DNA of 39,279 nucleotides from Pseudomonadota bacterium (lineage in GTDB: Bacteria; Myxococcota; Myxococcia; Myxococcales; Myxococcaceae), in NCBI GenBank assembly GCA_009786315.1, contig WQTM01000230.1, forward strand, positions 1 to 39,279. Reading direction: 5' to 3'. A program made the position numbers and the translations under genes. This document shows, one piece after another, positions 24,931 to 36,900 of the stretch. The notes beneath the pieces are model-generated. The model was given only the letters and a program-made list of their open reading frames with translations. It had not been told where the DNA came from and searched no databases. Numbering within the stretch: the first letter of the stretch is position 1; each line of letters begins with the position of its first letter.

Positions 24931-27900
24931 ATGGATGAGCTTTTCCCCATGGATAACACAAGGCTGACAGCAGAGATTGAAATAAAAGCGAATCAAGCTC
25001 AACGTATTGAGGAGCTCATTTTTCTTTATGAGTCGCGTGCGAGTGAAGTTGAGAACTTGAAAGAAGCTGCAACTCTGCTCGCGCGAGCTGCCGGCTTGGC
25101 CAACACGCGTCTCAACAAGCCGTTTTTAGCAGAAGAATTGCTGCAACGTGCGTTGGCTTATGATCCATGGTCGCAGGACGCATTGCGAGAGTTTCAGCTT
25201 CTTTGCGAGCAGAGGAAAGACTTACTGAGTTTAGCAGAGACATTGGAACGTTTAGCTGAACTTTGTGCGCCTGAAGAATCTGCAGATTGCATATTGAGAG
25301 CAGCACGTCTCTTTGAGCAATTACAGCTTTTTGATAGAGCAGAACGTTGTTGCAGGCTTGCTGCGAAAACTTTGCCTTCCCATAGAGAAACGTTTCGGCA
25401 AGCACGTCAAATATTGATAGCACTGGAGAATTTTTCTGCTGCTTATGAGCTGTTGCAGCAGGAAGCAACGCAGGTGCCTGCAAGTGCTTTGCTGGACGAC
25501 TATTTGCTTCTTGCAGAAGCAGTGATTGAAGATCCTCAATACTTAGAGCTTAGCAAGCAGGTATTCATCTTTCTTGCTGAGATGGACCCATCAAATGAGC
25601 GTTTGTCTGAGCTTCAGCAAAGGGTTGCCGAATTTTCGGCGAATTGGAAGACCCATATACAAATGCTTCGTGATGTTGTGCAGAAGGAGACAAACCGACA
25701 GCAAGCAGCGAAATGTTTCCTCAAAATAGCGAAAATATATGCCTTTTTTGAATCAGACATTGCTGAGCGAAAAAAAGGCATGAAGGAAGCTTTGGATCAG
25801 TGTTTTTTGTTATGGCCATCCATGCCTGGTGCTCTAAGCTTATTAGAGCATGGTGCCAAATCCTCTGGGCGTTATGACATTATTGTTTCTGCATTTGAAA
25901 AGCTTGCACATGAAACAAAGGACCGAAATGCCAAGACAGCGCTCTATTTGCGCTTGGGGCAACTTGCCTTAGAAAAGTTGGGCAACCAAGTGGTGGCTGC
26001 TGCAGCGTTTGAAAATGCTGCGTTTCATGATCCTGTGCGTGGCGACGTTGTTGGAATAGCTGTCGAGTTGGCTTTGGCTCGAGGTGACGTTTCAAAGGCT
26101 TTGCAGTTGCTTGAAAAGAGTTTTGAAGTCCAAACAGCAAATGTGGACAAGGCGAAAATATTGGTGAAAGTCGCCGATATTTCTCTGACTTATTCGAAAG
26201 ATGACGCTAAGGCTCGGTTGGCATTTGAGAAAGCCCTCAGTTTGACGCCCAAAGATGGGATGCTTGTATTTCGGCTTGCCCAGTTGCTTTTGAAAGCGGG
26301 AGACGTTTCTGAATTAGCTGCTTTGTTGCCAAGAACCATCAAAGCGCCCAAGTTATTGCAAGAAAGGATAGCATTTTGCGAAGCCGCAGCTTCGCTGTTT
26401 GCCCAGCAGTCAGCTCCAGAAAAGGCATTTTTGGCTTGGACCTTAGTTGTTCAGCTTCTTCCTTCAAAGACAGAGAATTTGCAGAAATTTTGGCAAGCTG
26501 CTGTTGAAGCAAATGCGCAGGAGGAATACCTTCAAGTGTTGCGCAAAGTAGCACAGAAGACGGACAAGAAAACAGCCGTTGTTTTTTGGAAGACTCTGGC
26601 CCAACAACTATCTGCTCTGGACAAAGCGAATGAGTCCAAAGAAGCTTGGATTGAAGTCCAGAAAATAGCTTCCGATGACATAGAGCTTCTGGCTGCTTTG
26701 AAGTCCTTTGAATCTCTGCCCAGCAATGAATCTGAAGACGCTCGATGGATGTTAGTTCAGCAAGCCAAAGACTTAGAAACGGCCACGGCGTCGCCTCAAG
26801 CGCTGCTCGAAATTTACCGAAAAATTTTGAAGTTGGAGCCAGGAAATACAGAAGTGCTCCGCAAAGCGGTTGAGGTGAATGGGCAGCTAGAACGTTGGGA
26901 AGATGCTGCTTTATATTTGGAGCAGTTGATTGCTTTGCTCCCAGAGTCGAAAGAGAGGGATGTTTGGCGTATCTTTTTTGCGCAAATGCAGAGTGAAAAA
27001 CTTGGGAGAAAAGATGCGGCTGTGCAACTCTACCTTTCTCTTTTGACGGAGGGGGATGCGAACGCGGATGTGGTTTCGAGCCTTGAACAGTTGGCCAGTG
27101 AGGGCATTCAACAGGTTAAAATTTCTCAGGCTCTGGCTCCTCACTACGCACGGGTTGGCGATCATCAAAGGCAAGTTGCTTCATTGCTCATTCAAGTTTC
27201 TTCAAGCGAAGACAAAGTGGAGCGGATGCAGTTGCTTGCGTTGCTTGCTGAAACAGCTGAAAAACATTTGTTAGATATCCGAGCAGCTTTTAAGTTTCGT
27301 TTGCAAGGTGTTGCATTGGATTTAGACGACCTTGCGTTTCGCAACGAAGCAAGACGTTTAGCGGTAACGTTGAATGCTCATGCGGAGTATGCGCGCTTTT
27401 TGACGAAACAGGCACAGAAAAACGCCAAAAATCCAACGATACTATGGTTGGATGCAGCAGACGTTGCCCAACAGGGAGATGCAAGGGCTGAAGCCATAGA
27501 AGCGCTGCAATTGGCATTTCAGCAGGACTCTTCGGACTCAAAGCTTTTTGAAAGTCTCACAGGGCTCTTGCGTCAGTCTGAGCGATGGACAGAGCTGGAG
27601 GCGCTCCTAAAGCATCAAATTGTTGCTACAGACGAACAGGCGAAGGCTTCGTTGTGGTTACAAGTTGTGGAAGTGAATGAGAGTTTATCTCGTCCCAAAG
27701 AGGCAGTCGTTGCCTTAAAGGCAGCTGTTGCTGCTGGAGCCGATGAGAGAAAGCACATTGCAAAACTTGCTGACTTGCAGGAGCAGGCGGGGTTGTTGGA
27801 TGCGCTTTTTGAGACTTTAGATCGCCAGCTTGTTTTGGCGAAAAAAGAGGGTGATTCTGCTGCTGTCGAAGCTGTTTTGCGAAAAAAGAATGAAGTTGCT

Positions 27901-30900
27901 GAGCGCAACTTAAACATGCAGCGTGAGACTGTTTTAAAGTGCCAAGAAGTTTTAGCGCGAAAACCCAATGATGAAGGGGCCATTGAAACGCTCAGCAATC
28001 TGCTGTCCAATCCAGAAGCTCGCTCAGAGGCAGCACGCGCATTGTTGCCGGTTTATGAAAGAACTCGTGATTATCGCAAATGGGTTTTTGTTTTAGATAT
28101 TGTTGCGCAAACAACGGTAGATTCGCTTGAGAAGATAAATGCTTTTCGGCAAATAGCTGCGATTCAAGCGCAGTTTCTCAAACAGCCAGAACAATCCTTT
28201 GTTGCACTGACGCATGCAATGCGTTTGGCGCCAGATGATAAACAGTTGAGATTGGCAGCCAGGCTTTCGGCAGAACAGGCAGATGTTTTGGACATGTATG
28301 CGGAAATTCTCGGAGAAATGCTGGAGATACCGCAATGTCCAGGACAGCTTGGATTAAGGCGAGAGCTTGCGGATGCTTTTGAAAAACTTGGAAAGCCGCA
28401 AGAAGCGACCAGGCAATTGGAAGCAGTGCTTAGTCTTGAACCAAGCAACATAGAAATTCTTGAGAGTTTGTTGAAGTTTTATCGCGTTCAGCAGAACTGG
28501 AATGGGCTTGTTCAAATTCTAGAGCGGTTGGTGGATATATCGGATGAGCCGCCAAACAAACTCAAATTTGGTCGAGAAGCTGCGCTGGTTTCTGAAGAGA
28601 ACCTGCAAGACAAAGCTCGTGCTGCGCAAAACTGGAGATTAATTGCGGAGCGGGATGCGTCGACCAAAGATGCAGCCATTGCGTTGGAGAGGCTCTATTC
28701 TGCTTTGGACTGGCCTCAAGAGCTTGTCTTTGCTTTGGAGTTGAGGCGAGCACAGGAAGGCGAGACGCCTCTTGGGCACGAATTAACGTTCCGTCTCGCA
28801 GAGCTTAGGAGGGAGCGTCTTCAGGACAATTTTGGTGCGTTGCAACTTTATCGCCAAATTCTGCTTCAAGACTCTTCCAATTTGCCGGCGCAGACTGTGC
28901 TGGAACAATGGGCACAAAAGAGCGATGAGCTTGGCAAACAGGCATTGGACGTATTGGAACCCATTTGGGTGAAGCAGAATGAACATAGCAAGCGTATTCT
29001 TGTTAGAAAAGCATTGCTCGAGCAAGCTTCGCCTTTGTTGGGTGCGCAATTGGTTGGCCAAATTTGCGCGATTCAGGAACGGGATTTAGGGCAGCCGTTG
29101 TCTGCATTTATGACAGCGCTTGAAGCTTTTTCTGGAGGTTTGGAGAGAGAAACAATTCAGCCAGAGTTGGAGCGTTTGGCGGAAGTGACATCTTCTGAAC
29201 TTGGGCTTGCAGAAGTCTATGAAAATGTTGCTGGGCAGCTTTCGGATTCAGATGAATATAGACAGAAATTGACACGTCGCTCTGCTCAATTATGGGAACA
29301 ACAAGGCCAAATTGAAGATGCCTTACGCCTGTGGCAGCATTTATTGAAGATTGTTCCCGAAGACAATCAGGCTTTGGATCAGCTTGAAAAACTCTATTCT
29401 CAAAACAAGGATGCGACGGAGCTGGCGCCAATCTATTTGCGTAAAGCCGAATTGAGCACAGAGGTTGGCGAGAAGATTTCATTGCTCAATCAAGCAGGCT
29501 TGGCCTATGAGGCTGCAGGCAAGGAACAGGCAGCGCATGATGTATTTAAGCTTTCCCTTTCGTTGCAGCCCACAAGAGAGGCTTTGGAAGCGCTTGAGCG
29601 GTTTTATGCTCGTAACAAACAGTTTGGAGCTCAAGCAGATGTTTTGAATAAGTTGGTTGAATTCAGTTCGCTTGAGTCAGAAAAGCTGCGTTTGTTGACA
29701 AAGCGAGCACAGCTCTTGGAGCGAGAGTCTCGCCTAGAGGATGTGATTCAAACTTGGAATTTAGCTCTCGAGATACAGCCTTCCTATCCGGAAGCCATTG
29801 CTGGGATGGAGGGGTTGTTGGCGAGTTCTTCCGTACGAAATGAGGCGATGCAAAGTTTAGAGCCTTATTATCGCCAGACTCAGAATTATAAAAAGCTTGC
29901 CGATTTGCTTGATCAGAAGTTGGAATTTGTCGAAAAGCAATTCCGTGTCGAGTTGCTTTGTGAAATTGCCCGGCTGCGTGAGTTGCTTGGCGAAAAAATG
30001 CACGCGTTAAATGCGTGGGTGCGCGCTTATCAGGAAGGCGTAGACAACAAAGTTGTTCAGGGAGAGCTTGAACGTTTATCCACAGAGTTGGGTGCTTTTG
30101 AAGTGCTGGTGGGTTGTTATGAAGATTTGCGCGAGAGGGAGTTGCCTGCTGCGGTGGTTTTGGAGTTGGCAAGAAAAATTGCCATTTTATACCAAGAGAA
30201 ACTGAATCGCCCTGAAGCAGCCATTCGCGTATGGATGCAGATTCTTGAGCAGCAGCCGCAAGACAAAGGAGTGTTGGAGGCTTTGTCGAAAGTCTACCGG
30301 GAATTGCAAAGGCCCAAGGAGCTTGCTTGGGTTATGCAACAGCAAGTCGCGATGGAAGAAGGGCCTCAGCGCAAAGTGAAGTTGCTTGAAGATTTGGCTG
30401 AGATTGCGCAGATAGCGTTGCTTGACAACTCGATGGCTATTTCATGCTTTCAGAGCATACTTCAATACGAGCCTCGACACGCTCAAGCGGCATTGAATCT
30501 TTTAAAGCTTCTTCCTGAAGCAGAACGTTATCTTGAATTTGCAGAGTTTCTTGCACAACAAATTCAACAAGCGAAGGCAAGCAGGGAAGAGGATAGGGAG
30601 CTGGAGTTAAAAATACGTTTGGGGAGGTTGATGGTTTTCCGTCTTGAAAATCCGAGGGCTGCCTTAAATTTATTTGCCGAAGCGCTCGAACAGAGGATGA
30701 ACTACCCACAGGCAGTTGGCGCCTTGGAGGAGATGGTGAAATCAAACAGCTCTTTGAAGGGGGAGGCAGCGAAGCTATTGGATCCTATTTTTTCTGGTGG
30801 GGGAGATTATCTCAAATTGGTGCAAACTCTAGAATCGCGTCTTGAGTCCGAGACAGAGGAGCAGGAGCGTCTGAGGTTGTTTTTGCGGGTGGCCCATATT

Positions 30901-33900
30901 CACAAAAAAGAATTAGCCAATCCTGAAATGGCCTTTTGGACAATCAATCGAGCTTTGCAGGAATTCCCGGGAAGCTCTGAGTTGCTCAAAGAGTGTTCAG
31001 AGTTGGCTGAGGTGACGGAAAACGGGGATGCATTTGTCGGTTTGCTTGAAGAGATAGTGGAGAAAACGACCAATGGAGTTGTTTTGGCCAACATATATCG
31101 AACGCGTGCTTTGTGGCAGATGAAGCTCAAAGACAGCAAAGGCAGCGTTCAAAGTTGGCTTCAGGTGTTGGAGCATGCGCCTGCGGATTTTCAAGCGCTT
31201 CAAGAAATTACGAATTATTGGGAAGCCAACAATGAGCTTGAGAACCTGTTGGGGCTCATTAAGCGTCAACTGTTTTTAGAAGAAGACGTTGAAAAGCGTT
31301 GCGAGCTTATGTTGCGTTTGGGGAGCATACAGGAGCGTCTGAGAGATCTTTCCAGTGCAATGGCGACGTTCCGTCGGCTTTTAGAAATTTCTCCTGAGCA
31401 TCCGCAAGCGCTCGAGTTTTTAGAGCGTATTTATGAACAGCAGCAGCATTGGCCTGAGTTGGCAGAAATTTTAGAGCGGCGTTTGGAAGTTGTTATAGGC
31501 GAAGAGTGTTATCCACTCATGTTGAGGTTGGCGACGGTGAAGGAGGGGAGGCTGGCGGATTTGCGAGGGGCTCTTGAGTTATATGCTCAGCTTTTGAAGT
31601 ATGATCCAAGATTTCCTGGTGCGCTTGAGCGTGTAAATGCCATTGTTAGGAGATCTCCTCAAGAGGTGGAGGCCGTTCATCTGTTGCTTGAGTCACACAG
31701 AGCGACTCAGAACAGAGATGAGCTCATTCAAGTCATCAAAAATCGTGTGTCGGTGAGCATGGACTCTTCGGAGCGCCATGCTTTGTTGTCTGAATTGGCT
31801 CAAGTGCAAGAGGCACAAGGCGAGCCGGAATTGGCATTTTTAGCAGCGCTGCAAGCCTTTAATGAGATACCGCAGGACGAGCATGGTCGCCATGAGTTGG
31901 TGCGTTTGGCGGGAGTTTTAGATTCTTTTGAGGAGTTGGTTGGTGCACTGGAAGGAGCATTGCCTCGACTTTCTGAGCCGACGGCGGAGGCGGGTGTTTG
32001 CCTTGACTTGGCATCTGTTTATGAAAAACGTTTAAATCATTTGCAGTCTGCAGCTGATTATTATGAACAGGCTTTGCATGCAGGAGTGGCTTCGCCCATT
32101 GAAGTGTGGCGTTCTTTAGAGCGCATTTATGGCAAGTTGGAGCAATATCAGCGCCAAGCGGATATTTTGGAGCAATTGCTCATCTGGACGGAAGACAGTG
32201 CAGAGAAAATCTCTCTGCTTTATCGTGTTGGCGAGTTGCATGAGCATAAACTCAAAGACATTATTGCTGCTGCTTCGGCCTATGAGCGGATTTTAGAGAT
32301 AGACTCAAACAATTTGCCGTCTGCCAGAGCTCTTGAGTTTCTCTATGAAAACCTAAACGAACACGAAAAACTGAAGACCATTTTACAAACACAACGGGAG
32401 TTGGTTTCGGGTGCAGAGAAAGATCGCATTACAGCAAAGCTTGCCTCGCTTTCTGCCGATGCGCCGGAGAATTTTGCTGAAGCCATTGCACTCTATGAAG
32501 AGTTGGTTGCGAAAAACCCACGGAACGATCAAGTGGCTTTGGCACTGGAAAGTTTGCTTGGGAAAGCGGGCCAATATCAGCAACTGCTTCACCTAATAAA
32601 GCGCCGTTTGACGGTGGTGTTGGAACCCAGGGAGCTGGTTCGACTCAATCAAGCCGCGGGCAAAGTTCTTTGGAAGCAACTTGAAAAACCAGAAGAAGCC
32701 ATTGCCTATTTTAAAGCAGCTTTGGAAAGAGACGTTCGAGCCAAAGAAGCGCTTGAAGCTTTGCGTGAAATTTTTGACGCACAGGAGCGAAAAGAGGATG
32801 TCATTGTTGTTTTGCGACGATTGATTCCATTGCAGACGGAGCCTGTGGCCATCAAAGAAATCCGTCTCAAACTTGCAGAGGTGCTGGCTTCTCTTGGTCG
32901 ACGTGAAGAAGCTTTGGAATCCGCAAAACGAGGTTTGGAGATTGAGCCTCATCACATTCCGATGCTTGAGCAGGCATTGGGTGTATTTTATAAATTGCAA
33001 GCCTGGCATGAGGCCATTCGTACGTTGGAGTTGGAGACGCAGCTTTTCTTGGAAGAGCGGCAAGAAGAGGAGGCGGTCCAGGCGTTGTTTCAGGTTGCTG
33101 ATATTTGGAGGACGAAGATTGGAAAGCCTGAAAATGGAGGCGCTGCTCTAGAAAAAATATTCCACATCGACATAACCAATCGCTCTGCCTATGAGCGAGC
33201 GCTTGAGCTTTATGCGTCCGTAAACGATTGGCGTTCCTACACTCAAACCATTGAGCGGTTTTTGCCAAACTTTGTGACGGATGACGAGAGGGTGACGGCG
33301 TTGCATAACCTTGCTCGCGTACTGGAGCAAAAACTGGGGCAAAAAGATGTTGCCTTCTTGAGGTTGTGCCGTGCGCTACAAATTCAGCCAGAAAACGAAT
33401 CTCTAAGAGACGCTGTGGTTCGTTTGGCGAACGAGACACAAAACTATGAAGGACTGGCTGACGCGTTTGAAACGATTGCTGAAGCGCTGCCGAGTGGTCC
33501 TCTGGCCTCGCGGATGTATTGTTTGTTGGCAGTCATTCAAGACAGGCATCTGGGGGATGTGGATGCTGCAGAAGCCTCGTTCCAAAAAATTCTGGAGTTT
33601 GATCCAACAAGCCAGGATGCTTTGCTAGGGCTTGAAAATTTGCTGGGGCGCCATAAGCGTTATCAAAGTCTGGCTGCCATTTTAGACCGCAGAATTGAGC
33701 TCAGTGAATCGGTTGAAGACAAAAAAAGCGCGCTTTTGAAACTGGCAGCCCTGCAAGAAAAGCACCTGAACAATTCTGCGGCTGCCGTTCAGGCTCTTGA
33801 GCGTGCGTTTGAGTTGATTCCAGATGAAGCTTCCCTCAATGCGCTTTGTCAGTTGCGACGTGAGCGGGGTGAATTTGAGCTCATGGTGGACGACATATTG

Positions 33901-36900
33901 CTCTTGAGGGGGTTGGTCTCAGAGCAGGAGGCTGCTAAGCTCCAACTGCAAATTGCTCAAATTTATGAAGACAATCTTCATGACAAAGAGGCAGCCCTGG
34001 AAGCTTATCGAGGGGTATTGGCTTTTGAGAAGCATCATTCTCTGGCCTTAAAGTCCATTGAGCGTTTGCTGACGGAGTCGGACAGGCCCAGAGAGCTGCT
34101 TGAGCTTCTAACCCAACGCATTGCAGCGTCCAAAGATGTTTCAGAGCGTATTGCGCTTTATTTTCAACAGGCGAACATTTGGGAAGACAGGCTTCATAAC
34201 CTTGAGCAAGCAGATGATTGCATACAAGCCGTTCTGGAGGTTGATGCAAACAACGCAGAGGCTTTGCGTATTTTGGAGCGTTTGCGTTATTCTAGGGGGG
34301 ACTGGCATGGTTTGGTGGATGTTCTTGAAAAGCAGTTGGTTTTGCAACCGAAGCCCGTCGACAAAGCGAAGCTATTGGTTGTTATAGGGCAGGTTTTGCA
34401 GCAGAGGCTTGCCGATGTGGAGAGAGCAACGCTTGCTTATCAACAAGCGTTTCATTTCGACTCGAAAAACCGTGAAGCTGTGCATGCGCTTGCCAGTGTT
34501 TTTGAAGCAGAGCAGAACTGGTCTTCCGCTTTGGACATGCTTCGAAAAGAAGCGAGGCTTGTTGGTGAAGACAAGTTGGCCGCGCCCCTATACCATCGCA
34601 TTGGTTGTATTCAAGAAGAAGAGATGGAGGACATGGGTTCGGCGAAGAAGGCCTATTTAGAGGCTTTGAAATTTGACGAATCACATTTGCCTTCATTGGT
34701 TGCGTTGAAGTCGATTCATCACCAAGAAGAAGCGTGGTTGGCATATGAATCCGTCTTAAACAAAATCATCCAGTTGCTTTCCGACTCAGGCAGCAAGAGT
34801 CAATATTTGGTCGAGCTTGGCAATTATTTAAGAGAAATCAAAAAAGACGCCGAGCTTGCTGAAAACGTCTATGTGAAGGCGTTGAAGGAGCAGCCCAACT
34901 TGTTGGCGGCGGCGCGTCCACTGGTAGATTTGTGTATGGAGTCGGAGCGTTGGCCGGAAGCTGGGCGTGCTTTGGAAGTCGTGGTTCAGCACTTGGAATC
35001 GGAGCTTCCTCAAGCCAGTGATGGCACAAAAGCCGAAGAGCTTTGTCGTTTCGTTTATCGGTTGGCTTGTGTCTGTGAAAAGTTGGGGAATGAGACCCGA
35101 GCACTCGAATGTTTCCAAAGGGCTCATGAGTTAGACCCGAGTTGGTTGTCTGCGCTGGAGGGTTTGGGAAATCGCCTGATGAAGTCTGGGCGCAACGAGG
35201 AGGCGCTGCATGTCTATCAAAACATTCTCATCTATCATCGCGATGCTCTGGCTGATTTAGAAGTCGTTGAAATTTATTGGATGTTGGGCGACCTTTACAT
35301 TACTTTGGGTCAGCGGGAGAAGGCGGCCAGTCAATTTGAGCGCGCCCTGGCTTTGGATGCTCAACATGAGCCTTCGTTGATGTCTTTGAGCAAACTGGCT
35401 GAGGCGTCAAAGAGTTGGGAGCAAGTCGCCGATTGCTATCGCCGCCTGCTCCCGCTTGTAGAGGAAGACAAGCAATACCAGTTGGCCATGTCGCTTGGAG
35501 ATGTTTCCAAAGACCATTTGCATGATGTTTGGCAGGCCATTGATGCATATTCCATGGCTTTGCGCTGTCAGCCGCAATCTCTGCAAGCGATGGAAAACCT
35601 TTGTGAGCTTTCAGAACAGACGGGGCAGTTTGCGAAGGCGAGGGATTTATTGGAGAGGATACTGAAGGTGGAGGAGGTGAAGCAAGACACGGAGAAGTTG
35701 AAACGTACCTATCAGCGTTTGGGCATTCTTTTGCGGGACAAGTTGAGTGATGTGGAAGGAGCGTCCAAGGCATTGAATGCTGCATTGGACTTGGATTTTC
35801 GCTTTATTGAGGCGTTTCAGGCCTTGGAGTCTATGCTTGGGAAGCAGCGGCGGTGGGGGGAGCTTGAGAGCAACTACCACCGGATGATTCAAAGGTTACC
35901 CAAGATAGACGAGATGTTTTCTGCGCGCATGGCGCTGTTCAAGACATTGGGTGATTTGTACCTCAATGTTCTCAAGCGTGCGCCTGAGGCCATGCAGGTA
36001 TATGCCGTATTGGCCAAAGGTCTTCCCAAGGATGCGCACATACAAGAAACCTATGCAGCGCTTGCGAAGCAGACGGGGCAGGTGGATGAGGCTTTGGCGG
36101 CCTATAGGCGTGCTGCTTTGGCGACGCAAAATTTGACAAAAGTTGCCGTTGAGTTGGCCACACTTTCCGTACAGAAGAAGCAGTGGGATGCGGCGTGGAT
36201 GGCAGCGCAGGCAGCGACGGTTTTTCTAGGTTCCAAGGGGGAGGACGAGAGGGCCATGGTGCAGAAGTTGACACCGTGGGCGCGCAAGAAGAGTCTTTCT
36301 CACAGGCCTCTGTCGCCGCAGCATTGGAATGTGCTCTACCACCCCAATGCACGCGGTCCGTTGCGCGAGTTTTTGGGGCTTCTCTATTTGCATGCAGGCT
36401 CGCTGTTTAAGGAAGAACATGCGAAGTATCAAATTAACCCGCGCAAGCATCAGCTCGATCTTTCCAAGTCTCTGGAATACCCATTGGGGCATTTGAAAGA
36501 AGTTTCCCGTTTGTTGGGTCTGGAGCAACTTTCTGTGTTTTCTCCCTTTTTGGTTTCTTCGCGCACAAGGGCCTCGGGGCGAGGTACAGAAGCGCTTCCT
36601 GAGGCAGCTGGAGGCATTGTTATTTGTAATACCTCACCTGTTTCGATTAGACTGGACAGGCAGTTTTTTGCAGAAACGGGTCCGGATGAAGTGTATTTTT
36701 GGCTGGCACAAATATTAACGTTGGTGCGTCCTGAGTTTGTATGGACACATATTATGCCTTTGGAGCGCTTAGAAATTCTCTTTCAGGCTGCGGTTGCTCT
36801 GACACAGGAGCCATACCCCTATACGGTAAATGTGCAGCAGATGGAGCCGGACAGGCAAGCTTTGGAGAGGGTTTTGCCCATTGGGGTACGAAACCGGTTG